Shown: in pieces, positions 31,549 to 43,394 of the stretch
Layout of the letters: every line of letters starts with the position of its first letter
How positions within the stretch are numbered: the first letter of the stretch is position 1
From: Spirodela intermedia
Lineage: Eukaryota > Streptophyta > Magnoliopsida > Alismatales > Araceae
Assembly (NCBI GenBank): GCA_902729315.2
Contig: LR746275.1
Coordinates: 808,501 to 872,500 of the forward strand
DNA: 64,000 nucleotides
Direction of reading: 5' to 3'
Translations under genes and position numbers: made by a program
Notes under the pieces: generated by a model
The model's database searches: none
Told to the model about the DNA's origin: nothing
The model's input: only the letters and a program-made list of their open reading frames with translations

Positions 31549-33172
31549 TGACGTGACTCAGTCGTTGTATATTAAATCACACAAATGTAAAATTTAAAAA
31601 ACTAGAAAATACAAATTTTTGGATATTTAGAAGTATTTATAAATAAATATATCAATTATAATTCAATAAAACTTCCAAAAATAGTGGTAATTTTCCAAGT
31701 CGATCATAGGGTGTAATATAATATATGGTAATTATTCAGAATTTTTCTCAATGAATACAATTTTCTATGAATTTCATACTAGGAAATAAAAAGGAAATAT
31801 ATTTAAAATCCACGTAAAAACGGAAATAAGGGTGCAAACATTGAGATGACATCAGCATCTAGCTGACGCAAATTGAACGAAAACAAAGTTCCGCCTGGTG
31901 ATTCTTGCGTAAGCAATTACAAACGATTTAATTTATCAAATTAAGATCTGTAAAAGTCGAAAGAATCGTAATTGAACAAAGTATATTTTGGTAACTTAAA
32001 AACACAAAAAATTATCACTAAATGAAGCATAAAGTAAATTGAAAGTAGGAAAATAAAGTTCTAGCATCGCGACGGCAATGCGTCTGTGATGCACTGGAAT
32101 CTTGAGCATTCGGGAAGATTGTCGTGTAGTGTCCATGACCTCAAAAGCTCTCCTTAGACAAAGATGATGTGGGCAATCTCTAGATCTTCTTGCGAAGTCT
32201 AGAGATCAATGAAGTGAGTCATTGAATTATCTCTGGCGGCTGTCACCTGGCAGAGAGGAAAAATGACGACTTTGCGACTCTCCGGCGGCTGTCACCTGAC
32301 GAGAGGAGCTGAATGGAGGTGGGGTGCATGTCAGGAAGCTTCATCCTTAGGTCTGCACAGCAAGAGGAGGCTCTTCATTGCATCTAATACGCTCTTAGGA
32401 AGTGGTGAATTGTCTCTCGGTGGATCGTCATCTTTCCAACGACGGCTTGTTCGTCGATCAATCAAAGATGATTTACTCGATGGATTGCAATCCTTTTATC
32501 GCGAATCGTTCAGCAATTTTAGTAGCAATGCTTCACGAATTGCGTTAACGAGATTTTCGCCGATGATCCAACGATTTTTGTTGCTTAATCCTTCACTGGC
32601 AATCTACAAGAAAGTCACAATAATCAAATAAAAATATATGAATTTTGACTCTAGGAGTATTCGAACCCTCGCCGGTCGCCCACCTCTGAGGAAGGTGTGA
32701 CGCGGGTTTAGTCCCACATTAGTTGTGTGCTGATTTTTCAGGTGAATATGTAGTAATGTTAGCTTTATAAGCAAAGTCACTACTCTCACGTGTACAACCA
32801 CTCTTTGCCCCACAGCCGGCTGGCCACTGGTGACATGGAAGGGGAGTGGCACACACATGTCCCTATCGGTCCAAGCCAAGCTGCTCGAGCCCTTGCTCGC
32901 GGCTACTCCCTGACTACACTTCCAACCCACTTGCGGGCTCGGCTGGCTGATGGGTTCTCCTATTTTGCAATACTTTTATTTCTTGTTCTTCATTTATCTC
33001 AAAAGTAAGATTATAAAAATCATATAAAATCACATAATTACCCAAAAATTCACGTTAATCAATTGAAAACCACAAATCATACTTTAACACAAATATAAGT
33101 ATATTTATCATGAGTTAAGGCTAAAACTATATTATTTACTAATTATTAACTCATGATAATAAAGACTTATCA
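31549..33172 (-). repeat. R1 solo LTR M (1624 bp) inside array unit 2
   Basis: On the minus strand it runs from TGATAAGTC (33172) to GAGTCACGTCA (31549). Flanks TTGGA and CTGGG fit a degraded target duplication of the host LTR sequence. It is absent from unit 3, so it inserted after the array formed or only in this unit. The antisense USE reads GTCCCACATTA. Confidence 0.88.
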
Positions 33173-33189
33173 CTGGGCGCTGATGTCAT
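33173..33189 (+). repeat. Array unit 2: LTR (+), continuation after M
   Basis: CTGGGCGCTGATGTCAT joins the left part (ending at 31548) across the solo LTR. Confidence 0.8.
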
Positions 33190-33510
33190 TGATAAGTCTT
33201 CATTATCATGAATTAATAATTAGTAAATAATATATTTTTAGCCTTAACTCATGATAAATATACTTATATTTGTGTTAAAGTATGATTTGTGGTTTTCAAT
33301 TGATTAACGTGAATTTTTGGGTAATTATGTGATTTTCTACAAATTTATATGATTTTTATAGTCCTATTTTTGAGATAAATAAAGAAATAGAAACAAAAAT
33401 AAAACTATAGCAAAATAGGGGGACTTGCTAGCAGATCGGGCCCATAAGTGGTTCAAAAGTAGAGTCAAAGGAAGCCATGAGTAAGAGCTCAAGGGGCTAG
33501 GATAGATGGG
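33190..33510 (+). repeat. Array unit 3: LTR 5' part (+)
   Basis: The extent is 321 bp and the junction the same as in the other two units. Confidence 0.85.
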
Positions 33511-34231
33511 TGATGTGACTTAGTCGTTGTATATTAAGTCACGCAAATCTAAAATTTATAAAACTAGAAGATACGAATTTTTGAATATTTAGAAGTATTT
33601 CTAAATAAATATATCAATTATAATTCAATAAAACTTCCAAAAATAGTAGTAATTTTCCAAGTCAATCATAGGGATGTAATATAATATCTGGTATTTATTC
33701 AGAATTTTTATCAATAATTATGATTTTATATGAGTTTTATACTAGCAAATGAAGAGAAAATATATTTAAAATTCACAAAAAAGGGAAATAAGGGTGTGGA
33801 TGTTAGGATGATGTCAATGCCCGACGAACGCGAATCGAGCAGAAATGGAGTTCCGCTCGGTGATTCTTGCGTAAGTGATTACATACGATTTAATTGATCA
33901 AATTAAGATATGTACAAGCCAGAAGAATCGTAATAGAACAAAGCATATTTTGGTAAATTAAAATCACAAAAACTATCATTAAATAAAGCGTAAAGTAAGT
34001 TGAAAGCAGGAAAATAGAGTTCTGACATCGCGATGGCAATGCGTCGACGATGCATTGGAATCCTAAGCATTTGGGAGGATCATCATGTAGTGTCTACGGC
34101 CTCAAAGGCTCTTCTTAGACAAAGACGACATGGGCAATCTCTAGATCTTCTCATGAACTCTAGAGATTAATGAAATGGGTCGTCGAATCATCTCCAGTAG
34201 TTGTCACCCGATAGAACGGAAAAACGATGAC
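33511..34231 (-). repeat. Array unit 3: LTR 3' part (-)
   Basis: It begins TGATGTGACTTAGTCG and ends at ACGATGAC, the same point as in unit 2. Confidence 0.85.
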
Positions 34232-35567
34232 TGATAAATCTTCATTATCATGAGTTAATAATTATTAAATAATATAGTTTTAGCCTTAACTCATGATAAA
34301 TACACTTATATTTGTGTGAAAGTGTGAAAAGTGATTTTTAGTTGATTAACGTAAATTTTTGGGTAATTACGTGATTTTATACAATTTTTATAGTCTTACT
34401 TTTGAGATAAATGAAGAATAACAAATAAAAATAAAAATATTGCAAAATGGGAGGACCTGCCGATCAGCTAGGCCTGCAAGTAGATCGGAAGCATAGTCGG
34501 GGAGTAGCTGCGAGTAGGGACTCGAGCGACTTGGCTTGGACTGATAGGGGCATGTGTGCACCACTCCCCTTCCACGTCACCAGTGGCTAGCCGGCTACAG
34601 GGCAAGGAGTGGTCGTACATGCGAGAGAAGGGATTTGCTTAGAAAGCTAACATTACTATATATTTGCCTGAAAAATCAGCGCACAATTGATGTGGGACTA
34701 AACTCGCATCACACCTTCCTCAAAAGAGGTGGACAACCGGCGCGGGTTCGAATCCTCCTAGAGTCAAAATTCATATATTTTTATCTAATTATTGCAACTT
34801 TCTTGTAGATTGCTGGTGAAGGATTAAGCAATAAGAATCGCTGGATCATCGGCAAAAATCTTGTCAATGCAATCCGTAGAGCATTGCTACTAAAATCACT
34901 GAATGATTCACGATAAAATGATCATGAATCCATCAAGTAAATCATCTCTAATTGATTGACAAACAAGCCGTCGTTGGGAAGAGGACGATCCACTGGGAGA
35001 CGAGTCGCCACCTCCTAAGAGTATACTAGATGCGATGAAGAGCCTCCTTTTACTGTGCGGACCTGAGGATGAAGCTCCATGACATACGCCCCACCTCCAT
35101 CCAGCTCCTCTCTATCGGGTGATAGCCGCTGGAGAGCCACAAAGTTGTCATTTTTCTACTCCGTCGGGTGACAGCCATTGGAGACGACTCGACGACCCAT
35201 TTCATTGATCTCTAGACTTCGCGATAAGATCTAGAGATTGCCCATGTCGTCTTTGTCCAAGGAGAGCCTTTGAGGCCATGGACATTGCACAACAATCCTC
35301 CCTCACACTCAAGATTCTGGTGCATCGCCGACACATCACTGTCACGACACCAGAACTCTGTTTTCCTACTTTCAACTTAATTTTTATTTCATTTCGTAAT
35401 AATTTCTTGATTTTAAATTTACAAACAGATACTTCATTTCATTATGATTCTTCCGTCTTTTACAAATTCTAATTTGATCAATTAAACTGCATGTAATCGC
35501 TTATGTAAGAATCGCCGGGTGAAACTCTATTTTCGTCCGATTCACATTCATTGGGTGCTGACGTCAT
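34232..35567 (+). repeat. Array unit 3: LTR (+), uninterrupted
   Basis: It begins TGATAAATCTTC and runs to CTGACGTCAT, where the 5' LTR of element P begins at the same point at which units 2 and 3 start. Confidence 0.85.
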
Positions 35568-37203
35568 TGATAAGTCTTCATTATTATGAGTTAATAATTA
35601 GTAAATAATATAGTTTTAGCCTTAACTCATGATAAATAGACTTATATTTGTGTTAAAGTATAATTTGTGGTTTTTAGTTAATTAATGTGAATTTTTGGGT
35701 AATTATGTGATTTTATATAATTTTTATAATCTTACTTTTGAGATAAATGAAGAACAAGAAATAAAAATATTGCAAAATGGGGGGGACCCACCGGCCAGCC
35801 GGGCCTGCAAGCGAGTCGGAAGCGTAGTCAGGGAGTAGCCGCGAGCATGGGCTCGAGTGGCTTGGCTTGGACTGATAGGAGCACGTGTGTACCACTCCTC
35901 TTCCACGTCACTAGTGGCTAGCTGGCTGTGGGGCAAAGAGTGGTCGTACACATGAGAGTAGCGACTTTGCTTATAAACTTAACATTACCATATATTCACC
36001 TAAAAAATTGGCACACAATCGATGTGGGACTAAACCCACGTCACACCTTCCTTAGAGGTGGGCGACCGGCGTAGGTTCAAATCCTCCTAGAGTCAAAATT
36101 CATATATTTTTATCTAATTATCGCGACTTTCCTGCAGATCGCCAATGAAGGATTAAGCAACGAGAATCGTTGGATCATCGGTAAAAATCTCGTCAACGTG
36201 ATTCGTAGAGCATTGCTACTAAAATTGCTGAATGATTCGTGATAAAAGGATCTCAATCCATCGAGTAAATCATCTCCGATTGATTGATGAACAACTCGTC
36301 GTCAGGAAGAGGACAATCCGCTAGGAGACGAGTTGCCTCCTCCTAAGAGCATACCAGATGCGATGAAGAGCCTCCTCTTGCTGCGCGGACCTGAGGATGA
36401 AGCTCCCTAACACGCGCCCCACCTCCATCCAGCTCCTCTCTATCAGGTGATAGCCCCCGGAGAGCCGCAAAGTCACCAATTTTTAGCTCTGTCAGGTGAC
36501 AGCCGCCAGAGATGATTCGATGACCCACTTCATTGATCTCTAGACTTCACGAGAAGATCTAGAGATTGCCCACGTCGTCTTTGTCCAAGGAGAGCCTTTG
36601 AGGCTGTGGACACTACACGATGATCCTTCCGAATGCTCAAGATTCTGGTACATCACTGATGAATTATTGTTGAATCATTGTCGCGATGCCAGAACTCTAT
36701 TTTCCTACTTTCAATTTACTTTACGCTTCATTTAGTGATCATTTTTGTGTTTTTAAGTTACCAAAATATACTTTGTTCAATTATGATTCTTTTGGCTTTT
36801 ACAGATCTTAATTTGATTAATTAAATCATCTGTAATCGCTTACACTAGAATCACCGGACAGAACTCTATTCTGCCCAATTTGCATCTGCCAGGAGCTGAT
36901 GTCATCCCGACATCCGCACCCTTATTTCCCTTTTTTTGTGAATTTTAAATATATTTCCTTTTTATTTCCTAGTATAAAATTCATAGAAAATCGTATTCAT
37001 TGAGAAAAATTTTGAATAATTACCAGATATTATATTACATTCCTGTGATTGACCTAGAAAATTACCACTATTTTTGGAATTTTTATTGAATTATAATTGA
37101 TATATTTATTTAGAAATACTTCTAAATATCTGAAAATTCATATTTTCTAGTTTTATAAATTTTAGATTTGCGTGATTTAATATACAACGGTTGAGTCATG
37201 TCA
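35568..37203 (+). repeat. 5' LTR of element P (1636 bp)
   Basis: It runs from TGATAAGTC to GAGTCATGTCA, has one 144-bp unit, and is followed by AATTT and the PBS. Confidence 0.92.
35775..36030 (-). promoter_or_regulatory. Antisense USE/TATA cassette, P LTR
   Basis: Minus-strand GTCCCACATCG at 36020-36030, a 24-bp spacer, ATATATGG, then 22 bp to GTCGCTAC. The spacing is kept while the start box has changed. Confidence 0.5.
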
Positions 37204-37208
37204 AATTT

Positions 37209-37226
37209 TGGCACCATTGTCATGGA
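37209..37226 (+). other. Primer-binding site of element P (mutated)
   Basis: TGGCACCATTGTCATGGA has four changes from the Athila-type PBS, several of C-to-T or G-to-A type. Confidence 0.75.
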
Positions 37227-37405
37227 TGTATTGCATAATATTTAGTATTTTTCTATTTTTCTCTTAGAGTACACAAAAAGATTTCACTCTTGTTTTATTT
37301 TCTTTTTGTCGATTTTTTTTAGAAAAAGGGAATGAAAAGAAGCAAGACAAGGACTAGAGAATCCTGAAGGAGGGTAACAATTACTAACTTTTTCTCTCAA
37401 ATTTA

Positions 37406-38758
37406 TTGATTTTTATGCATGGTAGAAGATCCTTGCATCCAAGGCTAGAAAATCCTTTCATTATTTCATTCAAAAATAAAAATCTGAAAGAAAAATTAAT
37501 TTTGATGGATCTTGAAGGAAGTATAGGTCAAACTAAGAATAATCCTATGGCCATGAAAAATCATCATATCACTGATTCATTTGAAAGAGTATCAAATATT
37601 AGAGTCCTAGTAGCACCCACTATTAAATTCGAAATAAATCTAGAAATTTATCAAATGTTTCCTAATTTTCATGAATTGCCTTTAGAGGAACCTCATCAGC
37701 ACTTAGAAAAATTTCATATGGTTTGTGATTTAGTTAATCTCTCTCAAGTTACATCAGAAATTATTAAGATGAAATTATTCCCTCATACACTTAGGGACAA
37801 AACTAGTCATTGGCTATCCACATTAAATAGAGAATTAACTAGCTGGAAAGACATAGAACAAGCCTTTCTTCAAAAATTTTCTCCCTTAAGAAAAACTCAA
37901 CATATGAGAAAATATATATGGAGTTTTTCTCAAAGACCAAGAGAAACTTTGCATGAGATATGAGAAAAATTTAAAGATTTACTTAAAAAGTGTCCTCATG
38001 ATGCTATACCCAAGTGACAGCTCAATAGAATTTTTTATAATGGATTATTAGAACAACATAGAAATATAGTTGATTCTATATGTGAAGGAGCTTTTATTGA
38101 GAAAACCCTTGATGAGATTTATAGTCTTTATGAGAATTTAAGTGAAAATTCTAGAGATCAAGCCTCTTTTGAATTATATGACAAGGATAAGAAGAGAGGA
38201 ATTTATGAATTGCATCATGATGATGATTCTAAATTTAGAAATGAGGTTAATCAGATTAATCAAATATTAGAAAAACTTAATTTACTTATATACAATATTA
38301 GAAAGCCTCTTAACCCTCAATTTAATTCAAATAGTACATGTCCTATGTATGGTGAAAATGATTAGTCAGAATTTCAATGCTATAATTTAGATGAATCATT
38401 TCACCTTATGCAAGAACAAGTGCAAGTAGCTCATGGTTTTAATAGAAATAAGAAACCTTTTTCAAATTCTTATAATCCTAATTAGAGGAATAATTTTTCA
38501 TAGAGAGACCCAAATAATATTCAAAATTCAGAAGCACTTAGATCTAATTCAAACTCTGAATTTCGTCTAAAATAAGAAAACACATTTCAGAAAAATCAGC
38601 CCTCTCAAACCCAACATGATACTAGAGAAATGATGCAGCAAATGAGCCAAATGCTGCAACAAACTATGAGCCAAATAGAGGCTCTTGGGAATAAGAGAGA
38701 AGAGGGATAGCTACCTAGTCAGCCCATAGAAAATTCAGGAAACTGTCCAATAGTAAGA
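37406..38758 (+). pseudogene. gag: gag of element P, many stops
   Basis: The first 185 codons (37406-37963) keep the R1 gag start MIFMHGRRSL and the capsid core. A TGA then falls at the HETW motif, the same codon as in element B. Further stops occur at CCCAAGTGACAG, GATTAGTCAG, TCATAGAGAG and GGGATAGCTACC. The Met/Gln-rich tract is shortened. At 38758 the gag end is joined to the C-terminal part of the acidic ORF. It is clearly non-functional. Confidence 0.85.
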
Positions 38759-39017
38759 GTTAATTTGAAAATTATATGGCTTGATCACATTTTATGGTCT
38801 ATTAATAGAAAGTATTTATTAATGAATGAGAGTCTTACAAAACAAGACAGAAATAAGGAAAGATTCTTTTCAAAATGGAAATATTATTTTTGGAAAATTT
38901 TTGTTAATTTCCATTTTATTTTGGCTGAAAGTATATCAAGGTATATTTATGAAGTATATGAATTAATGCTAAATCTGAAAAAGAATATCATGAAACTTAC
39001 CATGAGATACAAATAAT
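38759..39017 (+). pseudogene. C-terminal end of the acidic ORF, element P
   Basis: It encodes a segment aligning with the last 80 or so residues of the element B product (IIWLDHIL, NRKYLLMNESLTKQDRNKERFFSKW, YEVYELMLNLKKNI) and ends TMRYK at TAA 39014-39016. Its preservation in an old copy confirms that this domain is a fixed part of the non-autonomous lineage. Confidence 0.75.
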
Positions 39018-39226
39018 ATTTTAGTATAAAATTTATAGAAAAAAATATTCTTTGAGAAAAATTCTAAATAATTACTTGATATTATATTACATCCTTATGA
39101 TTGACTTGAAAAATTATCGTTATTTGTTAGAAGTTTATATTAAATTATAATTGATATATTTGTTCAAAAATACTTCTAAATATCCAAAATTTGCATGATT
39201 TACTATACAATGACTAAGTCATGTTA
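39018..39226 (+). repeat. 3' LTR remnant of element P
   Basis: It holds only the last 210 bp of the LTR (from AGTATAAAATTTATAG to GTCATGTTA). Tail, polypurine tract and most of the LTR are deleted. Confidence 0.8.
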
Positions 39227-40246
39227 GTGCTCATCAGCTACCAGCCCAAAATTTCATCCCTTCTTCTTCAAGTTTAGTCCCTAATTTCAGCCCATGATAT
39301 TCTAATTTTATCAAAATAAATTTGATATGAATTCAAATTCGATGCAACAGCTTATGGGACAAATGATGCAGTAATTTTAGGAAACAAATACATCTATGAT
39401 GAAGATGATGGAGCAAATTAGATAAGAAAATCAGGAAACAATTCTTAGGCTAGAAAAAGAGATAGGTAAACTAGCCTTGGCCCACTCAAAACATGAAACA
39501 GGTCATCTTCCTAGTCAACCCATCATGAACCCATGAAATCAGCTTTCTAATAGCCATGAACCATCTACATCTCAAAGTTTTGAAAATGTAGAAGCAGTGA
39601 CTACTTTAAGGAGTGAAAAGCAATTCAAAGATCCATATGCACCAGAATTTTTAGAAAAATAGGTTCATGATGGTGAAGTGCTGAATGATGAGGATAACAA
39701 ACATAATAGTTTATTTTTGATGATGAGAATTTAGAGGAAGAAAAACAAGAATCAAAAGAAGAAAAAACAAAAGTACCACCCATTACTATTTTATCACACT
39801 AAGATGAATTTAGAAAAATAGGCCCCTTTCCTAAGGCATTAGAACCAAAACTTAGGAAAAGAGCTGAACCTAAGGAAGAGCTTATGGAAATATTTAAACA
39901 AGTTCAGATCTCTATTTCTTTGATAGATACAATCAAACGGATACCTGCATGTACAAATTTTAAAAAAATTATGCACACCTCGTAGGTCACCTCAAAAGAT
40001 ATCTTTATCTGAAGAACCTAGTGCCATTATTTCTCATCCTTTGCCTAGAAAATGTAAAGATCAAGGGAAACTTCTTACCTCCTATAAAGTGGGTGAAACT
40101 ACATTTAGAAATGTGCTCTTAGATTTGGGAGCAAGTGTTAATTTATTACCTTTAGCTGTTTTTAGAAATTTAAAACCAGGAGAACTAAAACCAACTTTAG
40201 TGGAACTTCAGCTAGCTAATAGATATATTAAACAATTAAGGGTCTT
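39227..40246 (+). pseudogene. gag-pro: R3 gypsy gag-protease fragment
   Basis: It is a different retrotransposon from R1. The gag end is rich in Asn/Ser/Gln (MNSNSMQ) with the coiled segment ENQETILRLEKEIGKLALAHSK, shared with 60934-61134. A charged linker and a retropepsin follow, whose active site reads DLGASVNLLP (Asp codon 40122-40124), the form common in Tat/Athila-type plant proteases. Frames are broken by several stops and shifts; only 40041-40246 is open. It is cut on the right by the LTR of element Q and on the left by element P. Confidence 0.78.
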
Positions 40247-41869
40247 TGATAAGTCTTCATTATCATGAGTTAATAATTAGTAAATAATATAGTTTTAGCT
40301 TTAACTCATGATAAATGGACTTAGATTTATGTTAAAGTGTGAAAAGTGTCATTGAATTGATCAATGTAATTTTTTGTGAAATTATGTGATTTTATATGAA
40401 TTTATATGATTTTTGCAATCTTACTTTTGAGTTAAATCAAGAAAAAGAAATAAAAATAAAAATATAGAAAAATGGGGGGACCCATTAGCTAGCTAGGCTC
40501 GCAAGCAGGTTGGAAGTGTAGTTGAGGAGGAGCTACGAGCAGGGGTTCAAGTGGTTAGGACCAATAGGGGCACGTGTGCACCACTACCCTTCCACGTCAC
40601 TGGTGGCCAGCTGGCTGTGAGGCAAGGAGTCATCGTGTAACTAAACCTGCGTCACACTTTCTCTAGAAAGAGTTCGATGATTTTAATACCTAAAATTCCC
40701 CTTATTTACAACAGAGATATACCACAATGACATCATTTGATAAGGACATTAGAGTACTTATGTCAATCTCTCTCATATAGGTAGGCAACGGACACAGATT
40801 CGAATCCTTCTAGAGCCAAAACTCATATTTTTTTATCTCATTATTGTGACTTTATTACAGATTGCCAGTGAAAAATTAAGTCGCTACAATCGCTAAATCA
40901 TCGGTGAAAATCTTGATTCATGGAATGTTGTTACTAAAATTATTGAATGATTCGTGATAAAAGGATCGTAAATCTATCTAGTAAGGCCTCTCTAACTAAT
41001 TGATGAACAAGCCATCATTAGGAAGAGGACAATCTGCCAAGAGACAAGTCGCCAACTCCTAAGAGTGTACTAGGCACAATAAAGAGCCTCCTCTTGCTGC
41101 ATAGACCTGAAGATGAAGTTCCCTAACATACGCCCCACCTCCATCTACTCCTCTTCATTGGGTGACAGTCGCCAAAGAGCTGCAAAGTCATCATTTTTCC
41201 ACTTCGCTGGGTGATAGCTACCAGAGATGATTTGATGACCTATTTCATTGATCTCTAGACTTCGCAAGGAGATCTAGAGATTGCCCATGTCGTCCTTGTC
41301 CAAAGAGAGCCTTTGAGGCTGTGAACACTACATGACAATCCTCCTGAATGCTCAAGATTTCGGTGCATCACCGACACATCACCACTGCGACATTGAAACT
41401 CTATTTTCTTACTTTCAACTTACTTTTCACTTTATTTAGAGATAATTTATGTGATTTAAATTTACCAAGATATACTTTATTCAATTACAATTCTTTCAAC
41501 TTTTACAAATCTTAATTTGATCAATTAAATCATCTCTAATCACTTAGGTAAGAATCGCTGGGTGGAACTATGATTTGCATTCATCAAGCACTGACGTCAT
41601 CCTGATGTCTGCACTCTTATTTCCCATTTTATGAATTTTAAATACATTTAATTTTTATTTCCTAGTGTATAATTCATAGAAAATAATATTCTTTGAGGCA
41701 AATTTTGAATAATTACCTGATATTATATTACATCCCTATGACTGACCTAGAAAATTTCTACTATTTTTGAAATTTTTATTAAATTATTATTGATATATTT
41801 GTTCAAAAATACTTCTAAATATTCAAAAACTTATATTTTCTAGTTTTATAAATTTTAAATTTCAAAATT
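40247..41869 (+). repeat. 5' LTR of element Q (end deleted)
   Basis: It begins TGATAAGTCTTC and breaks after TAAATTTTAAATTT, without the GACTGAGTCACGTCA end. A small extra segment interrupts it near 40680-40780. Confidence 0.82.
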
Positions 41870-42008
41870 AATATTTTTGTATTTTTCTCTTAGAGTATGC
41901 AAAAAAAATTTAACTCTTGTTTTATTTTTTGCTTGCTGATTTTTTTTTTAAAAAAAGGAACAAAGATAAGCAAGATAGGGACTAGAGTATATTGAAGGAG
42001 GGTAATAA

Positions 42009-42431
42009 TTGCTAAACTTTTTTCTCAAATTTTTTTTTTTTTTATGCATGGTAGAAGATCTTTTCATTATTTTATTAAAAATTAGAAATCTGAAAGAAAA
42101 ATTAATTTTGATGGATCCTAAAGGAAGTACAAGTCAAATTGGGAACAATCCTATGGCCATGAAAAATCATTATATCCTTGATTCATTTCAAAGAACATCT
42201 AATATTAGAGTCCCATCATCACTCACTATTAAATTTGAAATAAATTCAAGAATTTTTCAAATGCTCCCTAATTTTCATAAATTGCTTTTAGAGGAACCTC
42301 ATCAGCACTTAGAAAAATTTCATATAGTCTGTGATTTAGTTAATCTCTCTCAAGTTACACTGAAAATTATTAAGATGAAATTATTTCCTCATACACTTAA
42401 GGACAAAGTTGACCATTGGCTATCCACTTAA
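42009..42431 (+). pseudogene. gag: gag N terminus of element Q
   Basis: This is a 140-codon frame with the R1 gag start region (KEKLILMDPKGS, AMKNHYIL) and the capsid N part to LKDKVDHWLST, where it stops at the junction with LTR sequence. It is preceded by T-runs and a leader like that of B. The rest of gag is deleted. Confidence 0.82.
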
Positions 42432-43394
42432 GAACGATTTGCGATAAAAGGATCGTGAATCCATCAAGTAAAGCATCTTCGATTGATTGATGAACAAGTT
42501 GTCGTCAGGAAGAGGACGATCCACTAAGAGACGAGTCACCACCTCCTGAGAGCATACCAGATGTGATAAAGAGCCTCCTCTTGCTGCGTGAACTTGAGGA
42601 TGAAGCTCTCTAACATGCGTCCCACCTCCATCCAGCTCCTCTCCATTAGGTGACAGCCATCGAAGAGCCACAAAGTCACCGTTTTCCCTCTCCGCCGGGT
42701 GATAGCCGTAGGAGACGATTTGACAACCATTTCATTGATCTATAGACTTTGCAAGAAGATCTAGAGATTACCCACATCGTCTTTGTCCAAGGAGAACCTT
42801 CGAGGCTATAGACATTGCACAACAATCCTCCCAAATGCTTAGGATTCTAGTGCATCACTGATGCATCGCCGTCGCGACATCAGAACACTATTTTCTTGCT
42901 TTCAATTTAGTTTTCATTACATTTAGTGATAATTTATTGATTTTAAATTTACCAAGATATACTTCATTTCATTACGATTCTTCCGACTTTTACAGATCTT
43001 AATTGCATCAATTAAATCGTCTGTGCTCGCTTACGTAAGAATCACCGAGTGGAACTCTATTTCTGCCTGATTCGCATTCGCCAAGCACTTACATCATCCT
43101 GACATCCACACCCTTATTTTCTTTTTCTGTGAATTTTAAATATATTTCCTTTTTATTTCCTAGTATAAAATTCATAGAAAATAGTATTCTTTGTAGAAAA
43201 TTTTGAATAATTACCAGATATTATATTACATCCCTATGATTGACTTGAAAAATTACTGCTATTTTTGGAAGTTTTATTGAATTATAATTGATATATTTGT
43301 TCAGAAATACTTCTAAATATTTACAAAATTGTATTTTATAGTTTTATAAATTTTAAATTTATGTGATTTACTATACAACGACTAAGTCATGTCA
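42432..43394 (+). repeat. 3' LTR remnant of element Q
   Basis: It starts in the LTR interior (GAACGATTTGCGATAAAAGG) and runs to GTCATGTCA at 43394, a deletion similar in kind to that of element C. Confidence 0.82.

Larger units (their letters stand above)
27454..35567 (+). repeat. Tandem array of a composite inverted-LTR unit (three units)
   Basis: Three units begin at 27454, 29186 and 33190. Each has the first 320 bp of a plus-strand LTR, an identical junction (CTAGGATAGATGGG then TGA(C/T)GTGACTTAG), the 3' part of a minus-strand LTR, and a second plus-strand LTR that stops at GACGTCAT. With the solo LTR M removed, unit 2 is 2380 bp and unit 3 is 2378 bp. Unit 1 has a deletion of about 650 bp near 28303. 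Identical internal junctions show that the nested structure formed once and was then duplicated in tandem. Confidence 0.85.
35568..39226 (+). mobile_element. Element P: decayed non-autonomous R1 element
   Basis: It has a 5' LTR (35568-37203), a mutated PBS, gag with many stops, a fused end of the acidic ORF after a deletion of about 0.84 kb, and then a direct switch to the last 210 bp of an LTR. No pol is present. No clear target duplication is seen (GTCAT and GTGCT). Confidence 0.85.
40247..43394 (+). mobile_element. Element Q: heavily deleted R1 element
   Basis: It has a 5' LTR lacking its end and the PBS, a leader, a gag start, then an LTR interior to 43394. Both internal junctions are deletions. 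The right edge abuts pol sequence of V at ATAAGCACATATTG, so Q probably inserted into V. Confidence 0.8.

Noticed and set aside
27454-35567. CRISPR-like array
   Set aside because: The repeats are kilobase-long LTR pieces in a plant genome, without short identical repeats and spacers.
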